Of a stretch of DNA of 64,000 bases, positions 26,634 through 35,140 are shown piece after piece. The position numbers and the translations under genes are program-made. Source of the DNA: Candidatus Sumerlaeota bacterium (GTDB lineage: Bacteria; Sumerlaeota; Sumerlaeia; Sumerlaeales; Sumerlaeaceae); the NCBI GenBank assembly GCA_012513815.1, contig JAAZBM010000014.1, positions 186,001-250,000 on the forward strand. Direction: 5' to 3'. How positions within the stretch are numbered: the first letter of the stretch is position 1; every line of letters starts with the position of its first letter. A model generated the notes under the pieces. That model did not search any database. It was not told where the DNA came from and was given only the letters and a program-made list of their open reading frames with translations.

Positions 26634-27949
26634 TTTTTTTGCAACAGTTTTTGTGGGTCATCATACTCTTTGAAAACCGTGACTGTTGTCGGAACATCCT
26701 TTTTTCTTGCAGCAAATCGCACACCAGGATTGCCGTTACTCACTGCGCCTGGGACACCCAAAACCTCACCTTTGGCAATCTTCTGACCAACACTGACAAC
26801 TGCCTGAGATAGATTGCTGTAGATGCTGTACAAATCACCGGGATGTGCAACAACCACAACCACCCCGGCACCTTCAAGATGGCTGGCATACACAACCTCG
26901 CCGTTAACCAAAGCAACAACCTTATCCTTGTCGCTCTTGGCGACCACCTCAACCCAGAGCGGTTTGGGCGCCTTCATGGAAGGCATATTGACCGAAGTGG
27001 ATGGCAGTTGAGCATCATCGATTGGAAGCATCGTCGTGTAGGGAACATATGGCGGAGGAATCTCTGTCTCCCCCGGAGTCAGCATCCCCAACAAACGTCC
27101 CCCCGCAAACTGAGGATTCATCGCGGTTTCCAGACGAGCGATTTCTTTCTCCGCTTGCAACAATTCCTTCACATCAATCACACGCTGCTTAGTAACAATC
27201 TTGTCAAACAAACGTATTATTTCCCATTGCGAAGGAGCGGGCAAAAACACATCATCCAACGTGACTCGGCAATTCTTTTGACTTGAATCGGTATGTTTGG
27301 CCAATTCAAAACGGGCTTCATCATATCGTTGCATCGCCGGCTCCAAATCGTCAAGTTCCATCTTAAGTTGCTCTCGTAATGCAGCCTTGCGCAAAACCGG
27401 AATCAGAGGATCATCAAACAGACTCTTATCGAGCGAGGCAAGCGACGTCAGATAGAGCATTCGCGCAATCTGCACTGTACTCTCGTACGACAAATCCGCC
27501 AATTGTCCACGCCTGTCCGAAATTGCTTGTAAACGCGCGATTCTGCGGCGTGCAACATCCTCAGACCACAGAGTCCATTCTTTCTCCGTTTGAGGCAAAC
27601 GATCTGTCACCGTCCACGCGACTGAAAACCATCCATACTCACCCAACGGGTCTCCGGGGGTGGAGCGCCACACACGAGGAAACTTTTTGATTTTGGGGAA
27701 ATAGGTGTGAGCCGCTTTTGGATAAACAGGTTTCAGGCTGCCCGAAAATTTGACTGCGGCTACCGACCCAGATGTTCGCAATTCGGCCGTTAGCGGCGCT
27801 GTCGTCTCTTTCTTCTGCTGAGCTTTCGAAACTGCCAGAGCGAGCGCTTTCTTAGTGGAAGGCGAATCCGTTGGAGCAGCAATCAATGTGGTGCTACAAT
27901 TCATCGCCAGAGCAAACAATAACAGCCGGACATAGTTTCCAAGACTCAC
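26630..27949 (-). CDS. EnvC-like LytM factor, catalytically inactive
   Basis: 439 residues: signal peptide (about 1-24), helical segments (about 110-270, coiled-coil-like), and a C-terminal M23/LytM domain (about 330-430). The LytM fold is recognisable from VVVVVAHPGDLYSIYSNLSQ and VSVGQKIAKGEVLGVPG, but the zinc ligands are gone: no H-x3-D is present, and the usual HLHFE strand reads VRFAA. EnvC and NlpD also lack them and act by activating amidases. The ftsX-like gene lies 2 bp upstream on the same strand, matching the FtsEX-EnvC system for cell separation. A role as amidase activator is inference from these two facts. Confidence 0.75.
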   Translation of the reverse strand: MSLGNYVRLLLFALAMNCSTTLIAAPTDSPSTKKALALAVSKAQQKKETTAPLTAELRTSGSVAAVKFSGSLKPVYPKAAHTYFPKIKKFPRVWRSTPGDPLGEYGWFSVAWTVTDRLPQTEKEWTLWSEDVARRRIARLQAISDRRGQLADLSYESTVQIARMLYLTSLASLDKSLFDDPLIPVLRKAALREQLKMELDDLEPAMQRYDEARFELAKHTDSSQKNCRVTLDDVFLPAPSQWEIIRLFDKIVTKQRVIDVKELLQAEKEIARLETAMNPQFAGGRLLGMLTPGETEIPPPYVPYTTMLPIDDAQLPSTSVNMPSMKAPKPLWVEVVAKSDKDKVVALVNGEVVYASHLEGAGVVVVVAHPGDLYSIYSNLSQAVVSVGQKIAKGEVLGVPGAVSNGNPGVRFAARKKDVPTTVTVFKEYDDPQKLLQKN

Positions 27950-27951
27950 GG

Positions 27952-28854
27952 TTAATTCCTCCGCAAGCGCAAACGCAATGCCTCAATGATAAGCCAGAAG
28001 CCCATCAAATAGATTATGTAATACCAAGACACACCCATGTTCGTTGTCTCAATCATCCCCTTGAGACTCTCCGACGATTGAGCAGCAACGGCTAGCTTTG
28101 GAACTCCCCAATTCAACATCAGTTTGATCGTCAACAAACAAACCCACGTCGCAGTGCCCACACCCAAAAACATCAGCCATATTCGGCGATGACGCAAACC
28201 TATTCCGGAAAACACACAAGTCAAGGCGATAACAAGGGGAATCAAACGATTAAGCATATACCTCGGGAAATCCGCGACCTTATCAATTTCGCTACTGACG
28301 ATGCGAGAAGCGTTCCATGCCGTCTCATTGAACAACACAGCGTTTGCCTCGGGCAAGTCCCGTGCGGTGCTTGCAACCTTAGACAAATCCGCTATGCCAC
28401 GGTCCGGATGCTGTCGCAATTCAATCACATTAGGCATATGGTCTGCAACCAATGGAGGCAAATCATTCATCCAACTTTCCTTGATGCCAAGCAAAGCACG
28501 CCCTTGCTGAGGGGTTATGACCTGATAAACGAGATTATCTTTATCAAGGTCCTTCAATGCCGCAGCAAGTTGATTACTGCGTTCGGGCGAAACTTCCAAT
28601 TCCATGACCACACGCACTGCCATGTCCGCCTTGACCTGACGACTCACACTGTCGGCAAACTGCTCAAACAGAACAAGTATAGCCAGTAAGCTCAACATAA
28701 AACCAGCGACAAAACCATTAACTAAAAAGTGCGACAACCAACGCAAAAAGGGACGAAGCGCATCGAAAAACATACGCATACGCCCGGGCGGCGAAATTGC
28801 TGTTGCTTCTGTAGATTGCGGAGTCAACGATTGTGTGTTATCTTCTTTTGACAT
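27952..28854 (-). CDS. ftsX: FtsX-like division protein
   Basis: 300 residues with FtsX topology: a cytoplasmic N-terminus, helix 1 at about 44-66, a large outside domain (about 67-205), then three helices (about 206-228, 230-250, 268-292). MPNVIELRQHPDRGIADL and the LPEANAVLFNETAW stretch fit the FtsX extracellular domain. FtsX with the ATPase FtsE transmits ATP hydrolysis to peptidoglycan hydrolase regulators outside. ftsE is normally just upstream but is absent here: upstream is a divergent gene. The EnvC-like partner follows directly. Sequence identity to well-known FtsX proteins looks low. Confidence 0.75.
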   Translation of the reverse strand: MSKEDNTQSLTPQSTEATAISPPGRMRMFFDALRPFLRWLSHFLVNGFVAGFMLSLLAILVLFEQFADSVSRQVKADMAVRVVMELEVSPERSNQLAAALKDLDKDNLVYQVITPQQGRALLGIKESWMNDLPPLVADHMPNVIELRQHPDRGIADLSKVASTARDLPEANAVLFNETAWNASRIVSSEIDKVADFPRYMLNRLIPLVIALTCVFSGIGLRHRRIWLMFLGVGTATWVCLLTIKLMLNWGVPKLAVAAQSSESLKGMIETTNMGVSWYYIIYLMGFWLIIEALRLRLRRN

Positions 28855-28918
28855 CTTAATTTATTTACATCCTGTAGTTTCATTAAATCATCGTGTATCC
28901 TGTCACAAAAAGTGATGT

Positions 28919-31126
28919 ATGACCTCAAAGCACTGTATTTCTATTCATATGTTTGAAGTGCTGCAAAATACGGATAATGTCATCGTCCAACTTGTCAACC
29001 AAAAGTGGACTCATCCGGGTTTAGATGCCATCTTTTCCTTTATATCCAACAAAGACTATATGGTTCTGCCTTTCGTCGCTCTCATGGTATGGATTTGGGT
29101 TAAAGGAACATTGCAACACCGCATCGCCATTATCCTGTCGATATGCAGTATCATACTGGGTGATCTCATCGGAGAACAACTCAAGCAATTCTTCGTTCGA
29201 CCACGTCCGTACCTGAACCCAGACCTAATCGAGACAATCCGCGTCCTTGGTGGCAAGAGCTCGAACTCCCCCTCTTTCCCCTCCAATCATGCCATTAACT
29301 GTTGGGCAATGGCAGTCCCGATTTTCGTCTACTGCCGTCAGCGCTTCAAATGGATAGCAACCTTCTTCGTTGCGTTTGCGGTCGCAGTCATCTATTCGCG
29401 CATCTACCTCGGCGTCCACTACATGACCGATGTTTTGGCCGGTTCAGCCATTGGAGTCATCACCGGTTCCGGTCTGTGCCTATTACACAAAAAGTTGCCA
29501 CTATGTCAACAGACGAACAAAGGTGCCCCACTGAATTGGGGTTGGCTCAGCTTGACGATTCTCATCACCGTCATTTTACTTGGTCTGAAATTCTCTTTTC
29601 TATGCGACAGAAACATTGACTTATCATTCGAGGAAGCACAGTATTGGGACTGGTCGCGACATCTCGATTGGGGCTACTTCAGCAAACCGCCCATGGTTGC
29701 TTGGATTATATATCTTTTCACTGATGTTATTGGTTGGGCATCGGCGCTCTGGGTCAGAATGCCCGCCGTCGTCATTTCGCTCATTCTTATTATTTGCATG
29801 TGGAAATTTATGGGGCAACTGGGATGTTCACAAAAGACACGTTTTTTCGCGTTTCTTTTTGTAACGTTCACACCGCTGTTCACTGCGGGCGCCATGCTCA
29901 TCACCACCGACACGCCCCTACTCCTCGGATGGGTCTGCGCACTCATTGCCCTATGGAACGCGCTCTACAATCCTAAACACACACTTCGCTCATGGATGCT
30001 ATGCGGATTCTTCATGGGCTTTGGTCTTCTCAGCAAATACAGTATGTTCTACTTCCACATTTGCCTGTTGCTCATGCTCGCTTGCACGCCCTCCTTACGA
30101 AGCGAGTTCAGAAAAAAAGGAGTGTGGATTGCCTGTGCGATTTCGCTGCTCATGCTCATGCCGCCGCTCTACTGGAACTGGTCACATGACTGGGTCACCT
30201 TCCACCACGTGGCATCGGATGCCACCGACCGTGGGCACATCGGAATCAATCCGTTGTTCTTCTTTGATTTCATCGGAAGTCAGACAGGCGTCGCTGGCCC
30301 CGGCCTTTTCATTGGAGGCCTCTGGCTCGCGTGGCATTACAGACGCAAACTCGACACCAACCAGAAGTTTCTGCTTTGGTTTGCGCTCCCTATCATACTG
30401 GGATTCGCACTCAAGAGTTTTACATCAAAAGTCCAAGGCAATTGGATTGCAATGGTCTATCCGAGCCTCACGATTTTTGTCGTAATCACATGGCAGAACG
30501 CGCGCGAATCCATTGAGACATCTCTGCGCAACAAGAAACGGCTGACGATTGCCGGTATTGTGTCGCTACTCATCGCCGTGCCAATGACATTTGCGGTCTA
30601 CTATCCCTTGAGCATTTTCGACACCGCCGGCGACCTGTTGATGGAGCCATGCAACGACACTGACATTGTCGAGAAACCTTATACGTCTCATCACAAAATC
30701 GGCCGTTCGATACAGGGATTGGCGCGTCCCCTGATGGGATGGAAGGAGATGGGCAGACTCGTTTCGGAAACAAGAAAAACAATGCCTGATCCCAGTCAAA
30801 CTCGCATCATCACAACCAATTATCAGTGGGCTGCCGAGATGGCTTTCTATGTTGAAGGACAACCACAAACACTTGTTTGCGAAGCAACGCGACGCAGCCA
30901 GTATGATATCTGGGGTGGATTTGAAAACGCAATCGGACACGATGCGATTATCATTACCGGACGCAAGATGTGTGACCTGATGTCGCAGACTTTAGGCGCA
31001 TTCGAGCGAGTCGAGCCAATCGGCCCCATTAACATAACTTATCACGATTACCGGCTTCAAACATGCTATATGTACAAATGCTATAACATGTTGCGGATGC
31101 CGCCCGCAAACGAAAACGCGTTCTAA
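28919..31126 (+). CDS. PAP2 phosphatase fused to an ArnT-like glycosyltransferase
   Basis: 735 residues with two enzymes in one chain. Residues about 1-200 are a PAP2 lipid phosphatase: KQFFVRPRP, SFPSNHA and SRIYLGVHYMTD are its three motifs with the catalytic His pair. Residues about 215-735 are a GT-C transferase of the ArnT/PMT_2 type, with LSFEEAQYWDWSRHLDWGYF and SKPPMVAWI as the first-loop signature (Glu-Glu in place of the common Asp-Glu). A fusion would let one protein release lipid-phosphate-linked sugar carrier and transfer sugar in the periplasm; lipid A or another envelope glycan is a possible acceptor. ATG 28949 is an alternative start. The stop is 1 bp from the convergent nadC stop. 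Confidence 0.85.
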   Translation: MTSKHCISIHMFEVLQNTDNVIVQLVNQKWTHPGLDAIFSFISNKDYMVLPFVALMVWIWVKGTLQHRIAIILSICSIILGDLIGEQLKQFFVRPRPYLNPDLIETIRVLGGKSSNSPSFPSNHAINCWAMAVPIFVYCRQRFKWIATFFVAFAVAVIYSRIYLGVHYMTDVLAGSAIGVITGSGLCLLHKKLPLCQQTNKGAPLNWGWLSLTILITVILLGLKFSFLCDRNIDLSFEEAQYWDWSRHLDWGYFSKPPMVAWIIYLFTDVIGWASALWVRMPAVVISLILIICMWKFMGQLGCSQKTRFFAFLFVTFTPLFTAGAMLITTDTPLLLGWVCALIALWNALYNPKHTLRSWMLCGFFMGFGLLSKYSMFYFHICLLLMLACTPSLRSEFRKKGVWIACAISLLMLMPPLYWNWSHDWVTFHHVASDATDRGHIGINPLFFFDFIGSQTGVAGPGLFIGGLWLAWHYRRKLDTNQKFLLWFALPIILGFALKSFTSKVQGNWIAMVYPSLTIFVVITWQNARESIETSLRNKKRLTIAGIVSLLIAVPMTFAVYYPLSIFDTAGDLLMEPCNDTDIVEKPYTSHHKIGRSIQGLARPLMGWKEMGRLVSETRKTMPDPSQTRIITTNYQWAAEMAFYVEGQPQTLVCEATRRSQYDIWGGFENAIGHDAIIITGRKMCDLMSQTLGAFERVEPIGPINITYHDYRLQTCYMYKCYNMLRMPPANENAF

Positions 31127-31127
31127 T

Positions 31128-32009
31128 CTAAACCAAACGCATGGAAATATCGACCGAAGGAGCACTGTGCGTCAGCATACCTATCGATATGCGATCAATG
31201 GGCAAATCCTTGTACAATGAGATATTTTCCAGATTGACATTTCCGCTCACTTCAATCTGCGGACGCTTGAGAACCTTTGCTTTGATTTGTTCTTCGAGAA
31301 TCGCGACTGTCGAGCGAATCATCGAAATCGGCATATTATCAAGCATGATGATGTCAGCGTTGGCATACAAGGCTTGAATTGCTTCTTGCAAATTCCGCGC
31401 TTCGATACACAAATCCAAACCTTTTTCAAAGAAGCCATGAGAGCGCAAAGACTCGCACACCGCAGCGATTCCACCTAATGAATCAATATGATTGTTTTTA
31501 ATCATCGCCATATCATAAAGCCCAAAACGATGGTTGTATCCGCCGCCATGGACGACGGCCATCTTCTGCAAGCTCCGCATCATGGGAGTCGTTTTGCGCG
31601 TGTCATAAACACCAATGCGAGAATCCGAACCAAGCTCTTCGACAAACTTGCGGGTCAGGGTTGCTACGCCACTCAGCCGCTGAATAAAGTTCAGCGCTGT
31701 GCGCTCGCCCGCCAATAGTGCAGTAATCGGGGCCTCAACCTCAATCAGCAAATCGCCGGGCGCAAAGGTCTCTCCATCTTCTTTCATCATATGGACAGTC
31801 GCGCTAGGACAAAGACTTTTAAAAACATAAGCCACTGCATGACTTCCGCTCAACACGCCCCACTCGCGAGCAATCATAAGCGATAGATGCACAGTGTCGT
31901 CATCAAAAATGCATGCGGTGACATCGCCCGAGCCAATATCCTCCTCAAGCGCTGCCTGAACAACAAACCTCATGCGGGCGTCGTAATCTGATGAATAATC
32001 AAAAGCCAT
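31128..32009 (-). CDS. nadC: Quinolinate phosphoribosyltransferase (decarboxylating)
   Basis: Converts quinolinate and PRPP to nicotinate mononucleotide in NAD synthesis. It has 293 residues. AALEEDIGSGDVTA near the N-terminus, LLAGERTALNFIQRLSGVAT, VYDTRKTTPMMRSLQKMAV (the PRPP-binding Arg and Lys) and IEVSGNVNLENI (phosphate site) are all in family order. nadA and nadB are not adjacent. Confidence 0.95.
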   Translation of the reverse strand: MAFDYSSDYDARMRFVVQAALEEDIGSGDVTACIFDDDTVHLSLMIAREWGVLSGSHAVAYVFKSLCPSATVHMMKEDGETFAPGDLLIEVEAPITALLAGERTALNFIQRLSGVATLTRKFVEELGSDSRIGVYDTRKTTPMMRSLQKMAVVHGGGYNHRFGLYDMAMIKNNHIDSLGGIAAVCESLRSHGFFEKGLDLCIEARNLQEAIQALYANADIIMLDNMPISMIRSTVAILEEQIKAKVLKRPQIEVSGNVNLENISLYKDLPIDRISIGMLTHSAPSVDISMRLV

Positions 32010-32193
32010 AATTGCTGGCGCAACCTTTCAATATTATCCGTTTAAATATGTCTAAACTGCATAATAAAACAAAAACTAATGTTTTATACAGAATTTTGCG
32101 TAAGAAAACTTTATGACATTTGTCTTATAGTACTAACAGAAGGATTAAACCCTGTTACTTGCATCACTGACCTATATAAGTTGGAGGATTACA

Positions 32194-32829
32194 ATGACGA
32201 ACACACCTTCTATAACCACAGGACCCGAGGCCAAACAGAAATTTCGCATCTTGTCCATCGATGACCAACGCGATATACTCGACCTCATTACGATTTGTTT
32301 GCACACCCAATACGAAGTCATTGGGTTGCAAGAACCTGCCAAAGCAATCAAAATCATCGATATTTTTGAGCCGGATGTTGTGATTCTGGACATCATGATG
32401 CCCCAGATTACCGGTTATCAGTTGCTGGAACAGATTCAAAAACTTCAGACCGCCCGTAGTATCAAGACGATGTTCTTGTCTGCAAAAGACACTCAACTCG
32501 ATCAGAAGTATGGCTACAAGCTCGGAGCCGATGTATATCTGCCCAAGCCATTCCAACCTGACCGCCTGTTAAAGAATATCGAACTGTTGCTCCACGGATT
32601 GGTTCCAAGACCTAAACGCTTCGTTTTGCGCGACGCGATTACCCGTATCCAAGCACTGGATCACGCGGGAGCCAACATGGCTTCTGCCGCTCCAACACCG
32701 GTCGGGCTCAATACGTCGTCCTCTTCGTCATCGACCGAAGGAAGCACAGCATCGCAGATTCGGTTGAAACGTCTTCTGAGTAAAACATCCGAAGAAAACG
32801 AAAGCAAGAAAAAAGGGTGGCTTGGGTGA
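32194..32829 (+). CDS. Orphan single-domain response regulator with Ser-rich tail
   Basis: 211 residues. A receiver domain spans about 10-135: the acidic pair is in LSIDDQRD, the phospho-acceptor Asp in VVILDIMMP, the Thr/Ser position in MFLSAKD, and the Lys in VYLPKPF. No DNA-binding or enzymatic output domain follows. The last 60 residues are low-complexity (SSSSSTEGST) and basic. GGAGG lies 7 nt before the ATG. No histidine kinase is nearby. Its TGA overlaps the GTG of the next gene, so output through that protein is possible but unproven. Confidence 0.88.
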   Translation: MTNTPSITTGPEAKQKFRILSIDDQRDILDLITICLHTQYEVIGLQEPAKAIKIIDIFEPDVVILDIMMPQITGYQLLEQIQKLQTARSIKTMFLSAKDTQLDQKYGYKLGADVYLPKPFQPDRLLKNIELLLHGLVPRPKRFVLRDAITRIQALDHAGANMASAAPTPVGLNTSSSSSSTEGSTASQIRLKRLLSKTSEENESKKKGWLG

Positions 32830-33311
32830 TTGACCTTCCCGAGATGGGAAAATCGGTCTATCTGGCTGGAGCAATCGAATATGCGCCGGATGGTGGATGC
32901 TCATGGCGTATCGCTATGTCGCAGTTTCTAAAACAAAAACTGGGACTCTATGTTTTTGACCCGTCGAGCCGAGAGCGTCAGTTGCTGACCGAGAATGAAA
33001 AGAAGAATTTCCGCACATGGAAATCAACGGACAGGCTCAGTTTTTTGCCTGTCATACATCGCATCATTGACAACGATCTGGAACAGCTCACTCAAAAAAC
33101 GTTGTTCGTGATTGTTCTTTGGGATAAGTACTGTACACAGGGAACGGGAACCGCAGGAGAATTGACAATGGCATATCATTACAAAATCCCGGTCTACATG
33201 GTTTTGGATATCCCAAAGGAAAGTACGAGTAGCTGGGCATTGGGTTGCGCCACGGAGGTCTTTGAATCGTTCAAAGATTTAGAAAGATTCCTGATTAATA
33301 AATATCAGTAA
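32826..33311 (+). CDS. Nucleoside 2-deoxyribosyltransferase-like protein
   Basis: 161 residues from a GTG that overlaps the previous stop (GTGA). ATG 32841 (MGKSVYLAGAI) is another possible start. VYLAGAIEYAPDGGCSWR and VLWDKYCTQGTGTAGELTMA match the Nuc_deoxyrib_tr2 / TIR-like nucleoside hydrolase fold: a YLAG loop, then a Glu (in GTAGEL) placed as the catalytic nucleophile. Such proteins act on deoxynucleosides or nucleotides; many are uncharacterised. Translational coupling to a receiver protein suggests a signalling role rather than plain salvage, which is inference. A strong terminator follows. Confidence 0.6.
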   Translation: MIDLPEMGKSVYLAGAIEYAPDGGCSWRIAMSQFLKQKLGLYVFDPSSRERQLLTENEKKNFRTWKSTDRLSFLPVIHRIIDNDLEQLTQKTLFVIVLWDKYCTQGTGTAGELTMAYHYKIPVYMVLDIPKESTSSWALGCATEVFESFKDLERFLINKYQ

Positions 33312-33326
33312 CCGCGAAAAACAATT

Positions 33327-33374
33327 GACCCATCCGCAAGAGATACACGCTCTTGCGGATGGGTCGGCTTTTTA
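33327..33374 (+). terminator. Strong intrinsic terminator after the response regulator pair
   Basis: A perfect 16-bp stem, GACCCATCCGCAAGAG (33327-33342) with CTCTTGCGGATGGGTC (33350-33365), a 7-nt loop, then GGCTTTTTA. The T-run reaches the stop codon of the convergent pgi gene. Confidence 0.9.
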
Positions 33375-35054
33375 TTTCAGGGAATCAGCGATGTATGCCA
33401 ACGCCTTATCAACGTCATCGACAAGCAAAAGCATCGCACGGCGACCATGCCTATCAAGGGACGAGAAATCACCCAAACCCTGAGCCAGACACAAGGTTCC
33501 AAAACTATACGGATATCCCGGAATGGTCAAATCTGTAGCGGCATTAGCAACAGTGGCAATCACAAGATAAACACCCTGATTGGGGCCACCTTTATGCAGC
33601 TGACCAGTGCTATGCAAAAAACGAGGGCCAATCCCCAACGTAGTTGGGCAACCGGTTTTAACTCCCAGTGCGCCTCGGATGGATTGCAGTGCAACAAGGC
33701 GCTCCGCGGTCGGTGCAACAAATGCCGAAAGCGTCACATAGTCACCGGTATTAACTGTTGACGTCAGCATCCGCAAAGCTTCGGCAAGTCCCAGCGGGCA
33801 GGCAGGTGCCACACCCTCTTTGGCTGCAACAGCGTCATGCAATGCTGCCGTCGGGGACACACGAATCAGCTCACCAAACTTGCCGCAAAACTCTGGCAAT
33901 GGCAGTTCGCCTTTTTCGGAATAGGAGTTCAAAAGCGCCATAGTGTTCTGTTTACTTTCCGTTACGTTTGGTTCATCAAACGGATTTTCCTCTAGCGCCA
34001 CTCCCATCGCGGCAGTCATCAATTCCCAACGATAGAACTCGCATCCGATATCAAGCAAATCATCCAGTTTGATTTCTATCCGTGGAGACTTAGTGCAGCC
34101 GCAACATTCCGGAGTTGCCTCCGTGCCTACAGACATTTGCACATAAATACGATCATCACTTTGGGCACCGTTTTTTTCACCGACAACAGGCAAAATCCCC
34201 TTGCCATTCTTGCCTGTACTTTCAGCAACCAGTTGTTCAATCCAATCGCCCAACGGCTTGAGTTTCGGCGACATTTGAAAAGTCAGTTTATTGCGTCCTT
34301 TTTGCGCAGCCGTCCCAAGACGCAACCCAAGGCTCATCGCATTCCGAACAAACTCGGATGACTGCGACGAAACTTCATTCACGCGCATCAACATCTCTTC
34401 GATATTGATTCCCAACAAGGCCATCGGGAAAAGTCCAAACAACGACAAAGCGCTGAACCGACCACCAATTTGCGGCGGATTAAGGAAACAATGCAAGAAC
34501 GACTTCTCGGCAGCCAGTTTCTCCATGCTACTTCCGGGATCCGTTATGGCGACAAAATGTCGACCCGGATTCTCGACACCGGCCTTCAACAACCGATCAT
34601 AATAGTACGCATACATCACATTGGTTTCAATGGTTGACCCAGATTTGCTCGCGGGGATAAAAAGCGTTTTTTCAAGTTCGACAGCGTTGTCGATTGCGGC
34701 AACACTTTCGGGCGCTGTGCTATCCAATACCATCAGCTTCAAGTAGTCCTTTGCTGTGCCGAACACCTTCGACATGACTTCGGGGCAAAGACTGCTACCG
34801 CCCATGCCAAGCAAAACTGCCGTGGTGAATCCGGCGGCACGCACACGATCGACAACTTCAATCACTTGAGGCGCTAGCGACAACATCGCCTCCGGAGCGT
34901 CCAACCAACCCAGTCTGTTCAGAATCTTCGCTTGCGTCTCCGCATTCTCGCTCCATAATGTCGCATCTTTTGCAAACAGTCTGGTTGCCGTATCACGAGC
35001 CTTATCCTCTTGTACGGCGCATTCACATTCACAAATCATTTTTGCTGTCTTCAC
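33372..35054 (-). CDS. pgi: Glucose-6-phosphate isomerase (Tal-Pgi-type)
   Basis: Interconverts glucose 6-phosphate and fructose 6-phosphate. It has 560 residues. VLLGMGGSSLCPEVM, PASKSGSTIETNVMYAYY (sugar phosphate site), ITDPGSSMEKLA, and PPQIGGRFSALSLFGLFP are isomerase motifs. The spacing and wording resemble the isomerase half of bifunctional transaldolase-isomerase proteins more than E. coli Pgi, here as a stand-alone protein. It starts at GTG 35054, with GAGGAAG 7 nt upstream (complement of 35062-35068). It follows a GHMP kinase gene by 86 bp on the same strand. Confidence 0.9.
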   Translation of the reverse strand: MKTAKMICECECAVQEDKARDTATRLFAKDATLWSENAETQAKILNRLGWLDAPEAMLSLAPQVIEVVDRVRAAGFTTAVLLGMGGSSLCPEVMSKVFGTAKDYLKLMVLDSTAPESVAAIDNAVELEKTLFIPASKSGSTIETNVMYAYYYDRLLKAGVENPGRHFVAITDPGSSMEKLAAEKSFLHCFLNPPQIGGRFSALSLFGLFPMALLGINIEEMLMRVNEVSSQSSEFVRNAMSLGLRLGTAAQKGRNKLTFQMSPKLKPLGDWIEQLVAESTGKNGKGILPVVGEKNGAQSDDRIYVQMSVGTEATPECCGCTKSPRIEIKLDDLLDIGCEFYRWELMTAAMGVALEENPFDEPNVTESKQNTMALLNSYSEKGELPLPEFCGKFGELIRVSPTAALHDAVAAKEGVAPACPLGLAEALRMLTSTVNTGDYVTLSAFVAPTAERLVALQSIRGALGVKTGCPTTLGIGPRFLHSTGQLHKGGPNQGVYLVIATVANAATDLTIPGYPYSFGTLCLAQGLGDFSSLDRHGRRAMLLLVDDVDKALAYIADSLK

Positions 35055-35061
35055 GTTATAA

Positions 35062-35068
35062 CTTCCTC
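35062..35068 (-). promoter_or_regulatory. Ribosome binding site supporting a GTG start for pgi
   Basis: GAGGAAG on the - strand, 7 nt before GTG 35054. The next in-frame ATG, six codons inside, has no comparable site. Confidence 0.6.
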
Positions 35069-35140
35069 ACTTATCTTGCTTCTTTGTTCATTTACAGAGC
35101 ACTCAATCTTATCCTCAAGACTAAGTTGCGCGGGCACACT

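Noticed and set aside
28919-31126. Two separate genes (PAP2 and glycosyltransferase)
   Set aside because: The frame is continuous across the junction with no stop and no internal ribosome binding site that I can see.
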